A stretch of DNA of 64,000 nucleotides, from NCBI RefSeq assembly GCF_009604385.1, contig NZ_WEGJ01000001.1, forward strand, positions 248,001 to 312,000, read 5' to 3'. Positions 47,531-55,769 of the stretch are shown one piece after another. The stretch is from Streptomyces smaragdinus (GTDB taxonomy: Bacteria > Actinomycetota > Actinomycetes > Streptomycetales > Streptomycetaceae). A program made the position numbers and the translations under genes. The notes beneath the pieces are model-generated. The model was not told the DNA's origin and made no database searches. It saw only the letters and a program-made list of their open reading frames with translations. Every line of letters begins with the position of its first letter. Position 1 is the stretch's first letter.

Positions 47531-48445
47531 CTACGCGGTCATCGGTCCCCGGATGCTGTCGATGATGCGGGTCCAGTTGTCGCTGCCGTGTCCGTTCTCG
47601 ATCGCGCGCCGGTAGTGGACCTGTACGGCCAGGGGGAGCGCGAGGTCGAGGCCGAGTGACGTGCTGGTCTCGACGATGTGGTCGGACGTCGCACCCATCA
47701 TGGTGACCGTGCTGAGGTCGCCGGGATGTTCTCCGGCGTCGAGCGCGGTGCCGGGGCTCTCTTCGCCGGCCCTCAGGATGTCGCCGATCGAGTCGGCGGC
47801 GGAGAGCAGCTCCGGCAGCGCTTCCCCGGCCCTCATTCCCGCGGTACCCAGCATCGCGGTGGCGTGCATCAGTCCGGACAAGGTGGTGAGGAACACGGCG
47901 AGCTGGGCTTGATACATCATCTGGGCGAGGCCTGGATCTTCACCCAGATGCTTCGGGGTTCCCAACGATGTCAACGCCGCCAGGTGGCTCTCCATCACGT
48001 GGCCGCGGCCGCTGTAGTAGACGTACGCCGCAGCCGTGCCGACCATCGGCGCGGGGACCATGACACCTCCGGTGAGGAAGGCGGCGTCGTGGCCCGCCGC
48101 CCAGGCTGCCGCCTCCCGGGAGCGGTCGGGGGTGTCGGAGCTCAGGTTGACCAGCGTGCGGCCGGCGAGCGATGCGGTGGCGCCGTCGAGGATGTCGTAC
48201 ATCGCCCGGTAGTCGGTGAGGCTGAGGATCACGAGGTCACTCGCTTCGACCGCTTCGCCGGGTGTCGCCGCGAGCGTTGCTCCGTCGGCGACGACGCCGT
48301 CGGCCCGGCCGGCGGTGCGGTTCCAGACGGTGACCGGGTGGCCGGCGGTGAGGAGGGCGCGGGTCATCGCCTGGCCCATCGGGCCGAGCCCGATCACGGT
48401 GACTGCGCTGTTTTGCCTGGTGGTGCGGTTCTGTTGTTCGTTCAC
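47531..48445 (-). CDS. NAD(P)-dependent oxidoreductase (6PGDH/imine-reductase-like)
   Basis: A 304-residue enzyme. The N-terminal Rossmann motif VTVIGLGPMGQAMTRALLTAG and VWNRTAGRAD bind NADP. The C-terminal helical part has the imine-reductase-type substrate region (HLGEDPGLAQMMYQAQL). The GTG start at 48445 follows a family-like pattern; the ATG at 48469 would add a few residues. It is divergent from the HxlR regulator with a 7-bp inverted repeat between, so it is a probable target. It may reduce an imine or a short-chain hydroxy acid. Confidence 0.85.
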   Translation of the reverse strand: MNEQQNRTTRQNSAVTVIGLGPMGQAMTRALLTAGHPVTVWNRTAGRADGVVADGATLAATPGEAVEASDLVILSLTDYRAMYDILDGATASLAGRTLVNLSSDTPDRSREAAAWAAGHDAAFLTGGVMVPAPMVGTAAAYVYYSGRGHVMESHLAALTSLGTPKHLGEDPGLAQMMYQAQLAVFLTTLSGLMHATAMLGTAGMRAGEALPELLSAADSIGDILRAGEESPGTALDAGEHPGDLSTVTMMGATSDHIVETSTSLGLDLALPLAVQVHYRRAIENGHGSDNWTRIIDSIRGPMTA

Positions 48446-48478
48446 CCCTCTATGTTCGGAGGGCGTCACTACTCTCGG

Positions 48479-48505
48479 AAGTACCTACTATTTTCTGCGG
48501 TACTT
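48479..48505. promoter_or_regulatory. HxlR-type operator
   Basis: AAGTACC (48479-48485) and GGTACTT (48499-48505) form an inverted repeat with 13 bases between, in the 84-bp gap between the divergent reductase and hxlR-like genes. AT-rich spacing (TACTATTTTCTGC) suits a promoter. HxlR proteins bind GTAC/GTAC-like repeats of this layout. Confidence 0.75.
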
Positions 48506-48529
48506 ACCTTTTCGTAAGGGAGATCGGTG

Positions 48530-48901
48530 ATGGCCAAGGCGCCGAGAAACGGGCCTTACATCTGCGGCATCGATGCCGCGCTCGACGTGGTGAGCGGTAA
48601 GTGGAAGGGACTGATCCTCTGGGAACTCGACGCCCGTCGTGTACGCCGCTTCGCCGAGCTTCGCCGCGGTCTGCCGGGGGTGAGCGAGAAGATGCTGACG
48701 CAGCACCTGCGTGAGATGGAGGAGGACGGTCTCGTACACCGGGAGGTCTATGCCGAGGTGCCGCCGCGGGTGGAGTACTCCCTGACCGAGCACGGGCGCA
48801 CGCTCAACCAAGCGCTCGGGCCGCTCGGCGCCTGGGGGGCCGAGCGGATGCGCCGCGAGGGCTCCGAAGCGGTTGACGTGGCCGAGATCTCACACGGGTA
48901 A
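48530..48901 (+). CDS. HxlR-family transcriptional regulator
   Basis: A 123-residue winged-helix regulator. ALDVVSGKWKGLILWEL and RRGLPGVSEKMLTQHLREMEEDGLVHREV match the HxlR domain; YAEVPPRVEYSLTEHGRTL forms the wing. ATG 48530 follows GGGAGATC. It faces the FAD monooxygenase gene with a 29-base gap and is divergent from the reductase. Local control of both is a reasonable inference. HxlR regulators respond to quinones, aldehydes or other electrophiles. Confidence 0.92.
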   Translation: MAKAPRNGPYICGIDAALDVVSGKWKGLILWELDARRVRRFAELRRGLPGVSEKMLTQHLREMEEDGLVHREVYAEVPPRVEYSLTEHGRTLNQALGPLGAWGAERMRREGSEAVDVAEISHG

Positions 48902-48930
48902 GCGCTCCGAGGCCGCGAGCGAGGTGATGG

Positions 48931-50064
48931 TCACGCCTCCCGCGTCACGGCGTGGAGGGTCTCGCCCATGACCCAGCCCGGGTCGGCGCCCGGGGTCTCG
49001 GGGTGGATCTCCCACTCGGCGAGCCGGAGGCTGTTGTCGAGCACCATTCGCACCCGCGGGAACCGGCGGGCCATGAAGGCGGGCAACACGTCGTCGATCT
49101 CGTCGCCGCAGGTGAGCATCTCGGCCAGAACAACGGCGTCCTCGGCACACATCGCGGCCCCCTGGGCGATGAGCGGCGGGCACGCGTGGGCCGCGTCGCC
49201 GATGATGATCGTACGGCCGCGGTACCACGGGGCGTCGACCCTCATCGCCTCGATCCACTGGTAGTTCACGATCGCGTCGTCGGCGATGCTGTCGCGCACC
49301 TGACCCCAGATGCCGCCGTAGCCCTGGCCGCGTTCCTTCAGGACGGCGCCCCTGGGGCCTTCACCGATGAACGACCGGTCAAGGTTGCCCTCGATCAGGA
49401 AGGCGTAGCAGAGCTCGTCGGATATCGGGGTGTAGCCGGCCTTGTACTTGGGCCCGCCGTAGTAGAGCTCCGAGCAGTCCATCGCCTCCGGGCGCCGGGC
49501 GACGGTGCGCCAGATGCCCATCCCGACCGGCGTCGGCTCGTCGGTGATGCCGCACATCCCGCGGACCTTGGACCTGATGCCGTCGGCGCCCACCAACAGG
49601 TCGACGGTCTCCTGCGTGCCGTCGGACAGCTGGACCGTGACCGAGGTGCCCTTGTCCTCGAATGCCGTGACGGTGGCGCCCAGTCGCACGTCGACGCCCG
49701 CCTTCGGCAGGTCGGCCGCGATGATGTCCGCGAGGTCGCCGCGCAGCGCGCCCATCGTGGGCGGGAGGTCGGCGCCGCCCATCGGCGGAGTGTCGATCTC
49801 GGCCATGAGGCTGCCGTCCGCCCGGCGGAGCCGAACCTTGTCGAAGGCGTAGGCGTGCTCGGCGAGACGATCGTAGATGCCTACCGCCTTGAACGCCTTG
49901 AGCGCGTTGCCCTGCAAGGTGATGCCGTGACCGACACCGCCGAGGTCGTTGCGCAGGTCGACGAGAACGACCGCGACGCCTTGTTTCCTCAGGGCCAAGG
50001 CGAGCACGCCGCCGGTGATGCCGCCACCGACGATCAGGACGCGGCGGGGCTGCGAATCGGGCAT
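48931..50064 (-). CDS. FAD-dependent monooxygenase (PHBH fold)
   Basis: A 377-residue flavin monooxygenase. FAD-binding GGGITGGVLALAL, the DG motif (LLVGADGIRSKVRG) and the ribityl-binding GDAAHACPPLIAQGAAMCAEDA are all present. Such enzymes hydroxylate aromatic or polyketide substrates with NADPH and O2. It ends beside HxlR, which together with the reductase suggests a small detoxification or tailoring unit. The start is ATG 50064. Confidence 0.92.
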   Translation of the reverse strand: MPDSQPRRVLIVGGGITGGVLALALRKQGVAVVLVDLRNDLGGVGHGITLQGNALKAFKAVGIYDRLAEHAYAFDKVRLRRADGSLMAEIDTPPMGGADLPPTMGALRGDLADIIAADLPKAGVDVRLGATVTAFEDKGTSVTVQLSDGTQETVDLLVGADGIRSKVRGMCGITDEPTPVGMGIWRTVARRPEAMDCSELYYGGPKYKAGYTPISDELCYAFLIEGNLDRSFIGEGPRGAVLKERGQGYGGIWGQVRDSIADDAIVNYQWIEAMRVDAPWYRGRTIIIGDAAHACPPLIAQGAAMCAEDAVVLAEMLTCGDEIDDVLPAFMARRFPRVRMVLDNSLRLAEWEIHPETPGADPGWVMGETLHAVTREA

Positions 50065-50242
50065 GAAGTGTTTCTCTCCTCAACTGTGTGACGGTTCAAA
50101 TCTATTCGCCGATGCCCGCTCCGGCGGTACTCCGTACGTAGGCCCTGGAGTCCTGGCTCGTACACCAGAAGTAAGTAACCCGCTGGTAACTACGAGGGCT
50201 GCTCGGATGCGGAGTTGGGGGTCTTGCGTCGGATGGCGGCAG

Positions 50243-51551
50243 CTATACGAGAGCACGACCCTGGAGGCGGAGGCCGTCACCGAAGGCCGCCAGCGCCGCG
50301 CGGGCCGCAGGGTAGACGTCCGCGGGGAAGCGCCGGTCGGACGACAGCGTCGCTGCGAGTAGAGGCGCCGCGGCAGAGGCCGGGGCGCCGATCTGGGCGA
50401 TATATCGGACCGCGGCGCGGCAGGGTTCGTCGGCATCACCCGACCTCAGAGGTTCCAGGGCCGCCAGCAGTACCGGGACGGCGGCGTCCATGTCGCCGGT
50501 GATTCGCCACCAGGCGTAGGCGGCCTGGACACAGGTCCACGGGCCCAGTGATTCCAGCAGCGGTCGGACCGCGGTGGCGCATCGCGTCGCCTGCGGCCCC
50601 AGCTCCGCCAACCGGCCGAGGTCGGTGTATCTCAAGCCCCGGGGTGCGTCGTCCTCCAGGAAAGCCAGGAAGATCTCTGATTCACCGGTAATCCGCCAAT
50701 GGGCCCACGCCGCGTTCTGGGCGCCGTGCCATCTTCGTTTGCCGCTCGGCACCAGGGTGCTGCCGTCGTGGCGCGGTGGCTGCCTGACGCCACGGACGAA
50801 GCTGTCGAGAGTATTCGCCGCAGGCGCCGCCGCCGCGCCGATACTACCGAGCACGTCGCAGACCCATCGCACGTTGCGGGTGGCGAGTGCCGGCACCAGT
50901 TCTGGAACCGCCGCGCTCGCGGCGGGGCCCCAGGCGGCCAGTGTGGTGAGGACCGAACGCAGTCCCTCGCTGTCGGGCCGAGTCGACGAGCATGCGACGG
51001 ATCCCGGGGAGCAACTCGTCGGCACATCCCACCAGGGGCCGCAGAACCTGCCCGAGTGAAGTCACCTGGAAGAACGGGAGTCGGCTGCTTGACGCCAACC
51101 ACCGATGCACTGGGGCCAGAACTTCCGGATGATCGAGACGGGCAAGAGCCAGCGCCGCCGGCCCGGCAACCCGGTCGTAGGAATCGTTGGCGGCCACGAT
51201 CAGTGCGGGAACGGCCGACGTAATGTCCTGCGTGGAGTCCGGCGAAACGAGCCGTGCCAGCACCATCGCCGCGTCGCCTCTGGCAAAGGGATGACGGGAC
51301 TCCAGGCATCGCACCAGGCCGGCCACCAACTCCGGACGGGGCGTACGCCATAGCCGCAGAATGTCCGAGGCGATCGAGACAGCGCCCTCGACCAGTTCGG
51401 CACGCTCGGAATCGAACCCGCTCAGGGCAAGCGCGACCCCGCGGTCCACGTGCTCGTACACGTCCAGCCGCAGATCGTTCGGATCCACACCCGCGCCTGC
51501 GAGCAACTTGCGCGCCAAGAAGCTGTGTGTCGTCCGAGTCCCGAGCGTCAT
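50243..51551 (-). pseudogene. Frameshifted HEAT-repeat protein
   Basis: The N-terminal piece (MTLGTRTTHSFLARKL to LPGIRRMLVDSARQ) and the C-terminal piece (SEGLRSVLTTLAAWG to the stop at 50243) carry matched HEAT helices but are in different frames. The frame changes around 50973-50985 at GCCCGACAGCGAG, as if by one extra base or two lost. Joined, they give about 436 residues. ATG 51551 is the start. It is probably a pseudogene; a sequencing error at the GC-rich junction is the alternative. The partner is unknown. Confidence 0.7.
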
Positions 51552-51683
51552 GGCGCGAAGGCTACAGCTCCGGGACTCCGGCCTGCCCGGGCCGTTCGCT
51601 GGGGCGACGCGAACGACCAGAAAGGGGTCCAGCCAAGGTAAGTCCAAACGGGGCAGCGGGATGATCTTGAACGCCTGACGGGG

Positions 51684-51822
51684 TCAGCGGCAGGTGTCAG
51701 TGGCGAGGGCCTTGACGCGGTTCTTGTATTCGCGGCGGGCCTTGCGCTGTGCCCGGGACCACGGGGTGATCGCGCGGTGAGTGATGCGAGGCTGCTGACT
51801 GCTGGCCGCTGAGGCCGTTGAG
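51684..51822 (-). other. Unassigned remnant frame
   Basis: The minus frame reads WSRAQRKARREYKN and ends ALATDTCR (stop at 51684). This is a basic helical tail with no start, between two decayed genes. No family was recognised. Confidence 0.25.
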
Positions 51823-51985
51823 TCACGCGCCCGGGCGTTCCCGTGATCGCGCGACTCCCAGATCGTCGCTGATCGGCGTCAGTAGCCCGACCGGCAGCAG
51901 CTCTGTGGTGACGACGACGAAGGTCGTGGTGGCGAGAACGAGCAGGCCGGCCCGGCGCCGGGCCGGTGACGTCCGGGCGGACCGG
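51823..51985 (-). pseudogene. Truncated MFS transporter (first helix only)
   Basis: The minus frame reads AGLLVLATTTFVVVTTELLP and VGLLTPISDDLGVARS before a TGA at 51823. This is the first transmembrane helix and loop of a drug-efflux MFS protein (the TTE-LP-GLL pattern). Everything after helix 1 is missing. It lies just behind the alpha/beta hydrolase, with which it may once have formed an operon. Confidence 0.6.
51947..51966 (-). terminator. Palindrome after the alpha/beta hydrolase
   Basis: A perfect 20-nt palindrome CCGGCCCGGCGCCGGGCCGG, 44 bases after the hydrolase stop on its strand. It can act as terminator, although it also lies inside the MFS remnant. Confidence 0.5.
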
Positions 51986-52009
51986 CCTGGCCCGTGAGGA
52001 ATGGTGTGC

Positions 52010-52819
52010 TCACGCCGACGTGGTGGGAAGTGCGGCGAGGAATTCGCGTACGTGGCGGAGCCAGGTCGCCCGGTCTGCCGGGTTCAGGACGTGGGCGGCA
52101 CCGGGCAGTTCGACCAGCCGGGCGCCCGGGATGCCAGCCGCCAGACGGTACGAGCTCTCGGGCAGCACCAGTCGGTCGCCGGTCGGCACCACCACCAGGG
52201 TGGGGGCGGACACCTTAGCCAGGTCGGCCCGGACGTCCACACGCGACACCAGGTCGAAGTGGTCCAGCGTGCCCGGCGGCATCGCGGTCAGGGTCTGGGC
52301 GACTGGTTTGTCGAGGGCGGCCGGTTCGAGGTCCGCCAGGTCCACCGGGGACATGCAGGACAGGAGGGCGAGCCGTGCCACGTCTTCCCACTGACCAGCA
52401 GCAGCCAGGGACTTGATCAGCTGGGCGGCGAGCGCCAGGACAGGGTCGGCTGCAGCGAAGCCGGCGGTGAGGACGAGGGCCCGGACACGGTGGGGGTATC
52501 GTGTGGCGATCCGGACGGCCACGGCGCTGCCGAGGGACTCCCCGAGGACGGCGAACGAGTCCTGGCCGACCGCAACGGCGGCCGCAACCAGGCGGTCGGC
52601 GAGGTCGTCCAGGTCCAGGGGTTCGATGGCTACGTCAGAGCCACCGGCCCCGGGGTAGTGCGGGCCGACGAGGGTGTGGTCCTGGGCGAGGTCGTCGAGG
52701 ACGAGGCCGAAGTTTCCCTCGATGCCGCCGCCGGCGCCGTGCGCGAGCAGAAGTGCGGGGCCGCGCCCCTGCACGAGAACGTCGAGGTGAGAAGTGGGAA
52801 GCACGTGATCAGTGGTCAT
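52010..52819 (-). CDS. Alpha/beta hydrolase
   Basis: A 269-residue hydrolase. The oxyanion region is LLAHGAGGG, the nucleophile elbow VLGESLGSAVAVR, the acid is in VVPTGDRLVLPES and the catalytic His in LPGAAHVLNPADR. ATG 52819 (MTTDHVLPT) is preferred; the longer frame reads into the promoter. It is divergent from the MerR regulator, and a GACACTGATGTC element lies between. The substrate is unknown; lactonase, esterase or haloperoxidase-type activity is possible. Confidence 0.9.
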   Translation of the reverse strand: MTTDHVLPTSHLDVLVQGRGPALLLAHGAGGGIEGNFGLVLDDLAQDHTLVGPHYPGAGGSDVAIEPLDLDDLADRLVAAAVAVGQDSFAVLGESLGSAVAVRIATRYPHRVRALVLTAGFAAADPVLALAAQLIKSLAAAGQWEDVARLALLSCMSPVDLADLEPAALDKPVAQTLTAMPPGTLDHFDLVSRVDVRADLAKVSAPTLVVVPTGDRLVLPESSYRLAAGIPGARLVELPGAAHVLNPADRATWLRHVREFLAALPTTSA

Positions 52820-52838
52820 GGCGCCGACGCTAAACTCC

Positions 52839-52858
52839 GACATCAGTGTCAGAGTCAA
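52839..52858 (-). promoter_or_regulatory. MerR-type promoter with palindrome
   Basis: On the minus strand TTGACT (52858-52853) precedes GACA-CTGA-TGTC (52850-52839). The -35 to -10 distance is 18-19 bases (TTTA follows), longer than normal. MerR activators act on such stretched promoters by untwisting the DNA. It would drive the hydrolase gene. Confidence 0.6.
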
Positions 52859-52899
52859 GTCGCGGCGTGGGCTAGGGGAACAGGAATGAGGCGAGCGGC

Positions 52900-53268
52900 A
52901 TGCGCATGAAGGAGATGGTGCGGCGTACCGGGGTCCATGAGCGGCTGCTGCGCTACTACGAACAGCAAGGACTCCTGACGCCCGACAGGCTGCCCAGCGG
53001 CTACCGCATCTACGGCGAGTCGGACGTCGAGACAGTGCGCCGCATTCGCTGTCTGCTGGCGGCCGGGCTTCCGACCGCTCTGATCGCCCAGGTTCTGCCG
53101 TGCATCCGGGCAGACGACGAACACCTTGTGCCCACCTGTCCGGACCTTCTCGCCCAACTGCGCCGAGAAGGCGAGCGAATCACCCACGCCATCAAAGATC
53201 TACAGGCGTCGCGCGCGATCCTCAACACCATCATCACCGCCGCGCCCTCAGGGGCGCGGGGACACTGA
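52900..53268 (+). CDS. MerR-family regulator
   Basis: A 122-residue regulator. The helix-turn-helix and wing read MKEMVRRTGVHERLLRYYEQ and PDRLPSGYRIYGESDVETVR. The C-terminal coiled helix runs to the end. A CPDLLAQL tail after HLVPT has a lone Cys. ATG 52900 or 52906 may start it. It is divergent from the hydrolase gene and shares the stretched promoter. The signal is unknown. Confidence 0.92.
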   Translation: MRMKEMVRRTGVHERLLRYYEQQGLLTPDRLPSGYRIYGESDVETVRRIRCLLAAGLPTALIAQVLPCIRADDEHLVPTCPDLLAQLRREGERITHAIKDLQASRAILNTIITAAPSGARGH

Positions 53269-53280
53269 GGCCGCCTCAAC

Positions 53281-53762
53281 CTGCCGCTGCCGAGGCAAGC
53301 TGACAGGAAGCCCCTGATCGAGCCGCTTGCCGTTGCCAGGCGGAAGGCGTCGTACGGGTTGATGCTCGACCAGAACTTCCCTGGCGTCACCGCCAAGACT
53401 GTCCGCGGCGGCTCGCACCTCGTCGGCCACGCCCTGGCCTTCGGCCTCATGGTCGCTGCCCGGCGCTCGTCAGCAGCTTCGCCGCCGGCCTGCATGGTGA
53501 CCTTGACGCGGTGACCGCCGGACTGACCACCGACTGGAACTCAGGCCCGGTCGAAGGAGCAATCAACCGTCCGCCGGCGTGAGCGAGATGCCGGGCTCCA
53601 GTGGGGTCTATTCAGGACTCCGATCGTGAGCCACGCATACGGCTGCCGCCTGCACCGCCTCTTACTCCCACTGATTCGGCCCTCGGGCCTCGGGCGCCCC
53701 GGCTGCGCCTGTTGAAGCGACCGGACGAGCATTTCACGACCTGATCACCAAGACCAGAGCCG
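53281..53762 (+). pseudogene. ISL3-family transposase remnant with possible end
   Basis: Out-of-frame pieces remain. One frame reads AGLHGDLDAVTAGL then TTDWNSGPVEGAINR. This is the conserved ISL3/IS1165-type C-terminal block, where active proteins have SSGPVEGHVNRIK. A second frame gives AGLQWGLFRTPIVSHAYG, like the ISL3 ending. On the minus strand, GGCTCTGGTCTTGGTGATCA at the right edge has the GGCTC opening of ISL3 terminal repeats. The left half is missing or unrecognisable. It marks an old insertion behind merR. Confidence 0.6.
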
Positions 53763-54518
53763 CAGTCAGATGCCGCTCGGAGCACCCGTCGACAGCGACG
53801 CCAGCCGGTCCTGTGAGCTGTGGTCGTACGGTCAAGCGTACGGTCTCGGGCGGATGCTCCTGCAGGGCGACGGGCGGCCTCCTATCTCGCCCGTGATCAA
53901 TCTGACTCCTTACGAGCAGACCTGGATCGACGTCCTGAACGACCTGAAGAACTGTCCCGGGACCGAGGCCCTCAACGAGTACAGGGAGATCGCCCCCGAG
54001 ATCGAGGATGCCGCGAGGCCGGTGATCCGCGCTCGGCCCGGCGGACGGTACGGCGCGGGGACGGCCGGTGACCGCGAGCAGCACGGCCGTCGTCAGGCGG
54101 AGCACACCGGCCGCGAGGAGTTGAACCCTGTAGTACAGGGTGGCCACCAGGGCTGTGCTCGCGAGGAGGGCGAGCCCGGTCGGTGTGAATACCAGCGTGT
54201 TCGTGGTGGCCGACCGCCACCCGGCCGAGCAGTTCGCCCGGTCTCCTTCTGGACCGTGGCCAGGGTGCTGATGAGCGGCCAGGCCAATGAGCAGACGGGG
54301 CCTTTGCCGCGTCACGATCATTGGCTACGGGTCGATGCGGGCGGCAATCCCGTCGAGGACGGTCGGCGGGGGGCGCGCGCCGGGTGGGATCCGGATCGCA
54401 TGCTGGCCCCCGATGCGCCCGCCTATCGGACGATACGGAGCGTATCTGAATGATTGCGGAGGGTAGTGTTCTGAGTGATCGCTGCCAGGTTGGCAGCGCT
54501 ACAGGAAGGTCGAATCGA
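53763..54518. other. Decayed stretch without supported genes
   Basis: 756 bp. The plus strand reads LTPYEQTWIDVLNDLKN with EYREIAPEIEDAARPVIRA, which looks coding but has no clear start or end. The minus strand reads a hydrophobic run LALLASTALVATLYYRVQLL. They overlap, so at most one is real. Probably the remains of genes next to the transposon. Confidence 0.35.
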
Positions 54519-54857
54519 ATGATCAAGACGAAGCTGGCGGCGACGGTCACCGCCGTTGCCATGGCAGCGGGTATGGGCATCATCGGCATGGCGGCCGCGC
54601 CGACGGCCAGCGCGCAGGAGGAGCTGCCCACCTACCGCTGCGAGGTTGTGGACCTCCAGGATCTGCCTCGGGCCACCGGGTACGACTGCCAGGCGGTTGG
54701 CGCCCCCGAACAGGGCCCGATCTTCGGTGAGTTCCGCATTCAGGGCTGGTTCGGGGAGACGGTCACCTGTGAGGTGATCAGGCCGTTCTCGGGCATTGCC
54801 GAGCTCCCGGACCAGGTCACCGGATTCAACTGCCACGTGGAGGAGGGGGGGATCTAG
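54519..54857 (+). CDS. Small secreted protein, 112 residues
   Basis: A 112-residue exported protein: MIKTKLAATVTAVAMAAGMG, cleavage near PTASAQEE, then a cysteine-containing mature domain (four Cys: YRCEV, YDCQA, VTCEV, FNCHV). Two disulfides are likely. ATG 54519 follows AGGAAGG. No family is recognised. It is a single gene beside decayed DNA. Confidence 0.8.
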   Translation: MIKTKLAATVTAVAMAAGMGIIGMAAAPTASAQEELPTYRCEVVDLQDLPRATGYDCQAVGAPEQGPIFGEFRIQGWFGETVTCEVIRPFSGIAELPDQVTGFNCHVEEGGI

Positions 54858-55098
54858 CCCCGTCATCCACGTGACATGCAGCCCGGGTCGGGCGGGAGCG
54901 CCGGCACACTCCGCTGCCCACCCGGGCCACATCGAGCCCGAGCTGAGGGGTCGTCGGACACCCGCCCTACGCCCGTTACGCAACCCCGGATACGCAGGAG
55001 CCGGACGAGGACGACGGGGGCGGGCTGGACCAGTTCCCGACCGCTCCCGCACGACCGAGACCAGCCCCTGTCCTTCGACCGGGGCCGGTCTCGGTGCG

Positions 55099-55584
55099 TC
55101 AACCGGCGACGGTGGTCAGGTTGCCGGGTACGTAGGATCCACCCTGATTGTTGAGGATCACGCCGAGCCGGTTGGTCGCGTTAATCATGGCAACGAGGGA
55201 GACGAGAGCGATAGCCTGCACCTCGTCGTAGTGCTTGCACACCCGGGCCCAGGTCTCGTCAGTGATCCCTGCATATCCGTCGATGATGCGGGTGCCTTCC
55301 TCGGTGAGGGCCAGCGCGGCTCGCTCGGCGTCGGTGAACACGGTGGAATGCCGCCAGGCGGCGACGAGGCTGAGCCGGGCCGAGTCCTCGCCGGCCGCGG
55401 CGGCATCCTTGCTGTGGATGTCGACGCAGAAGCCGCAGCCGTTGATCTGGCTGGCTCGCAGCTGCACCAGCTCCTGGGTGGATTTGGGCAGCGGCGACTC
55501 CTGGATGACCTGACTGACGGCGTAGATCCGCTTGCCGATCTTCGTGCCGAGCTCGGTGCCGAACAGGTTCATACGGGTTTCCAT
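55099..55584 (-). CDS. Carboxymuconolactone decarboxylase/AhpD-like protein (ECF41-linked)
   Basis: A 161-residue CMD/AhpD-like protein with the redox motif QINGCGFCVDIH (CxxC then His). The CMD family carries out thiol-based peroxide reduction or decarboxylation. ATG 55584 is the start. ECF41 sigma factors are characteristically encoded next to such COE-type (carboxymuconolactone, oxidoreductase, epimerase) genes and drive them; here an ECF41 sigma gene lies divergent 185 bp away, with a matching promoter. Confidence 0.92.
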   Translation of the reverse strand: METRMNLFGTELGTKIGKRIYAVSQVIQESPLPKSTQELVQLRASQINGCGFCVDIHSKDAAAAGEDSARLSLVAAWRHSTVFTDAERAALALTEEGTRIIDGYAGITDETWARVCKHYDEVQAIALVSLVAMINATNRLGVILNNQGGSYVPGNLTTVAG

Positions 55585-55628
55585 CGGGGCTTCCTCACTC
55601 ACGGAATCGTGTGGCTGATGCCCATAAG

Positions 55629-55655
55629 GGCGCCGCTCGCCGCGCTCCTGTGACA
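55629..55655 (-). promoter_or_regulatory. ECF41-type promoter
   Basis: On the minus strand TGTCACA (55655-55649) is followed after 16 bases by CGCC (55632-55629). The ECF41 consensus is TGTCACA with CGTC; one base of the -10 differs. It lies 45-71 bases before the CMD gene, as expected for a direct target. Confidence 0.75.
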
Positions 55656-55769
55656 CGAGGCAGAGGTGATGTGGATCATGGGGTGTGGCCGTCACGGAAC
55701 CAAGGCCGGCGGCGTCCTGTGTACGACACGCACCACACGTAGCGAGACGGAAGCCAGGAACTGACGAGC

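Noticed and set aside
53770..54453. 227-residue plus-strand protein
   Set aside because: Only a short stretch looks coding, an overlapping minus-strand hydrophobic frame competes, and the end is Arg/Gly-rich noise.
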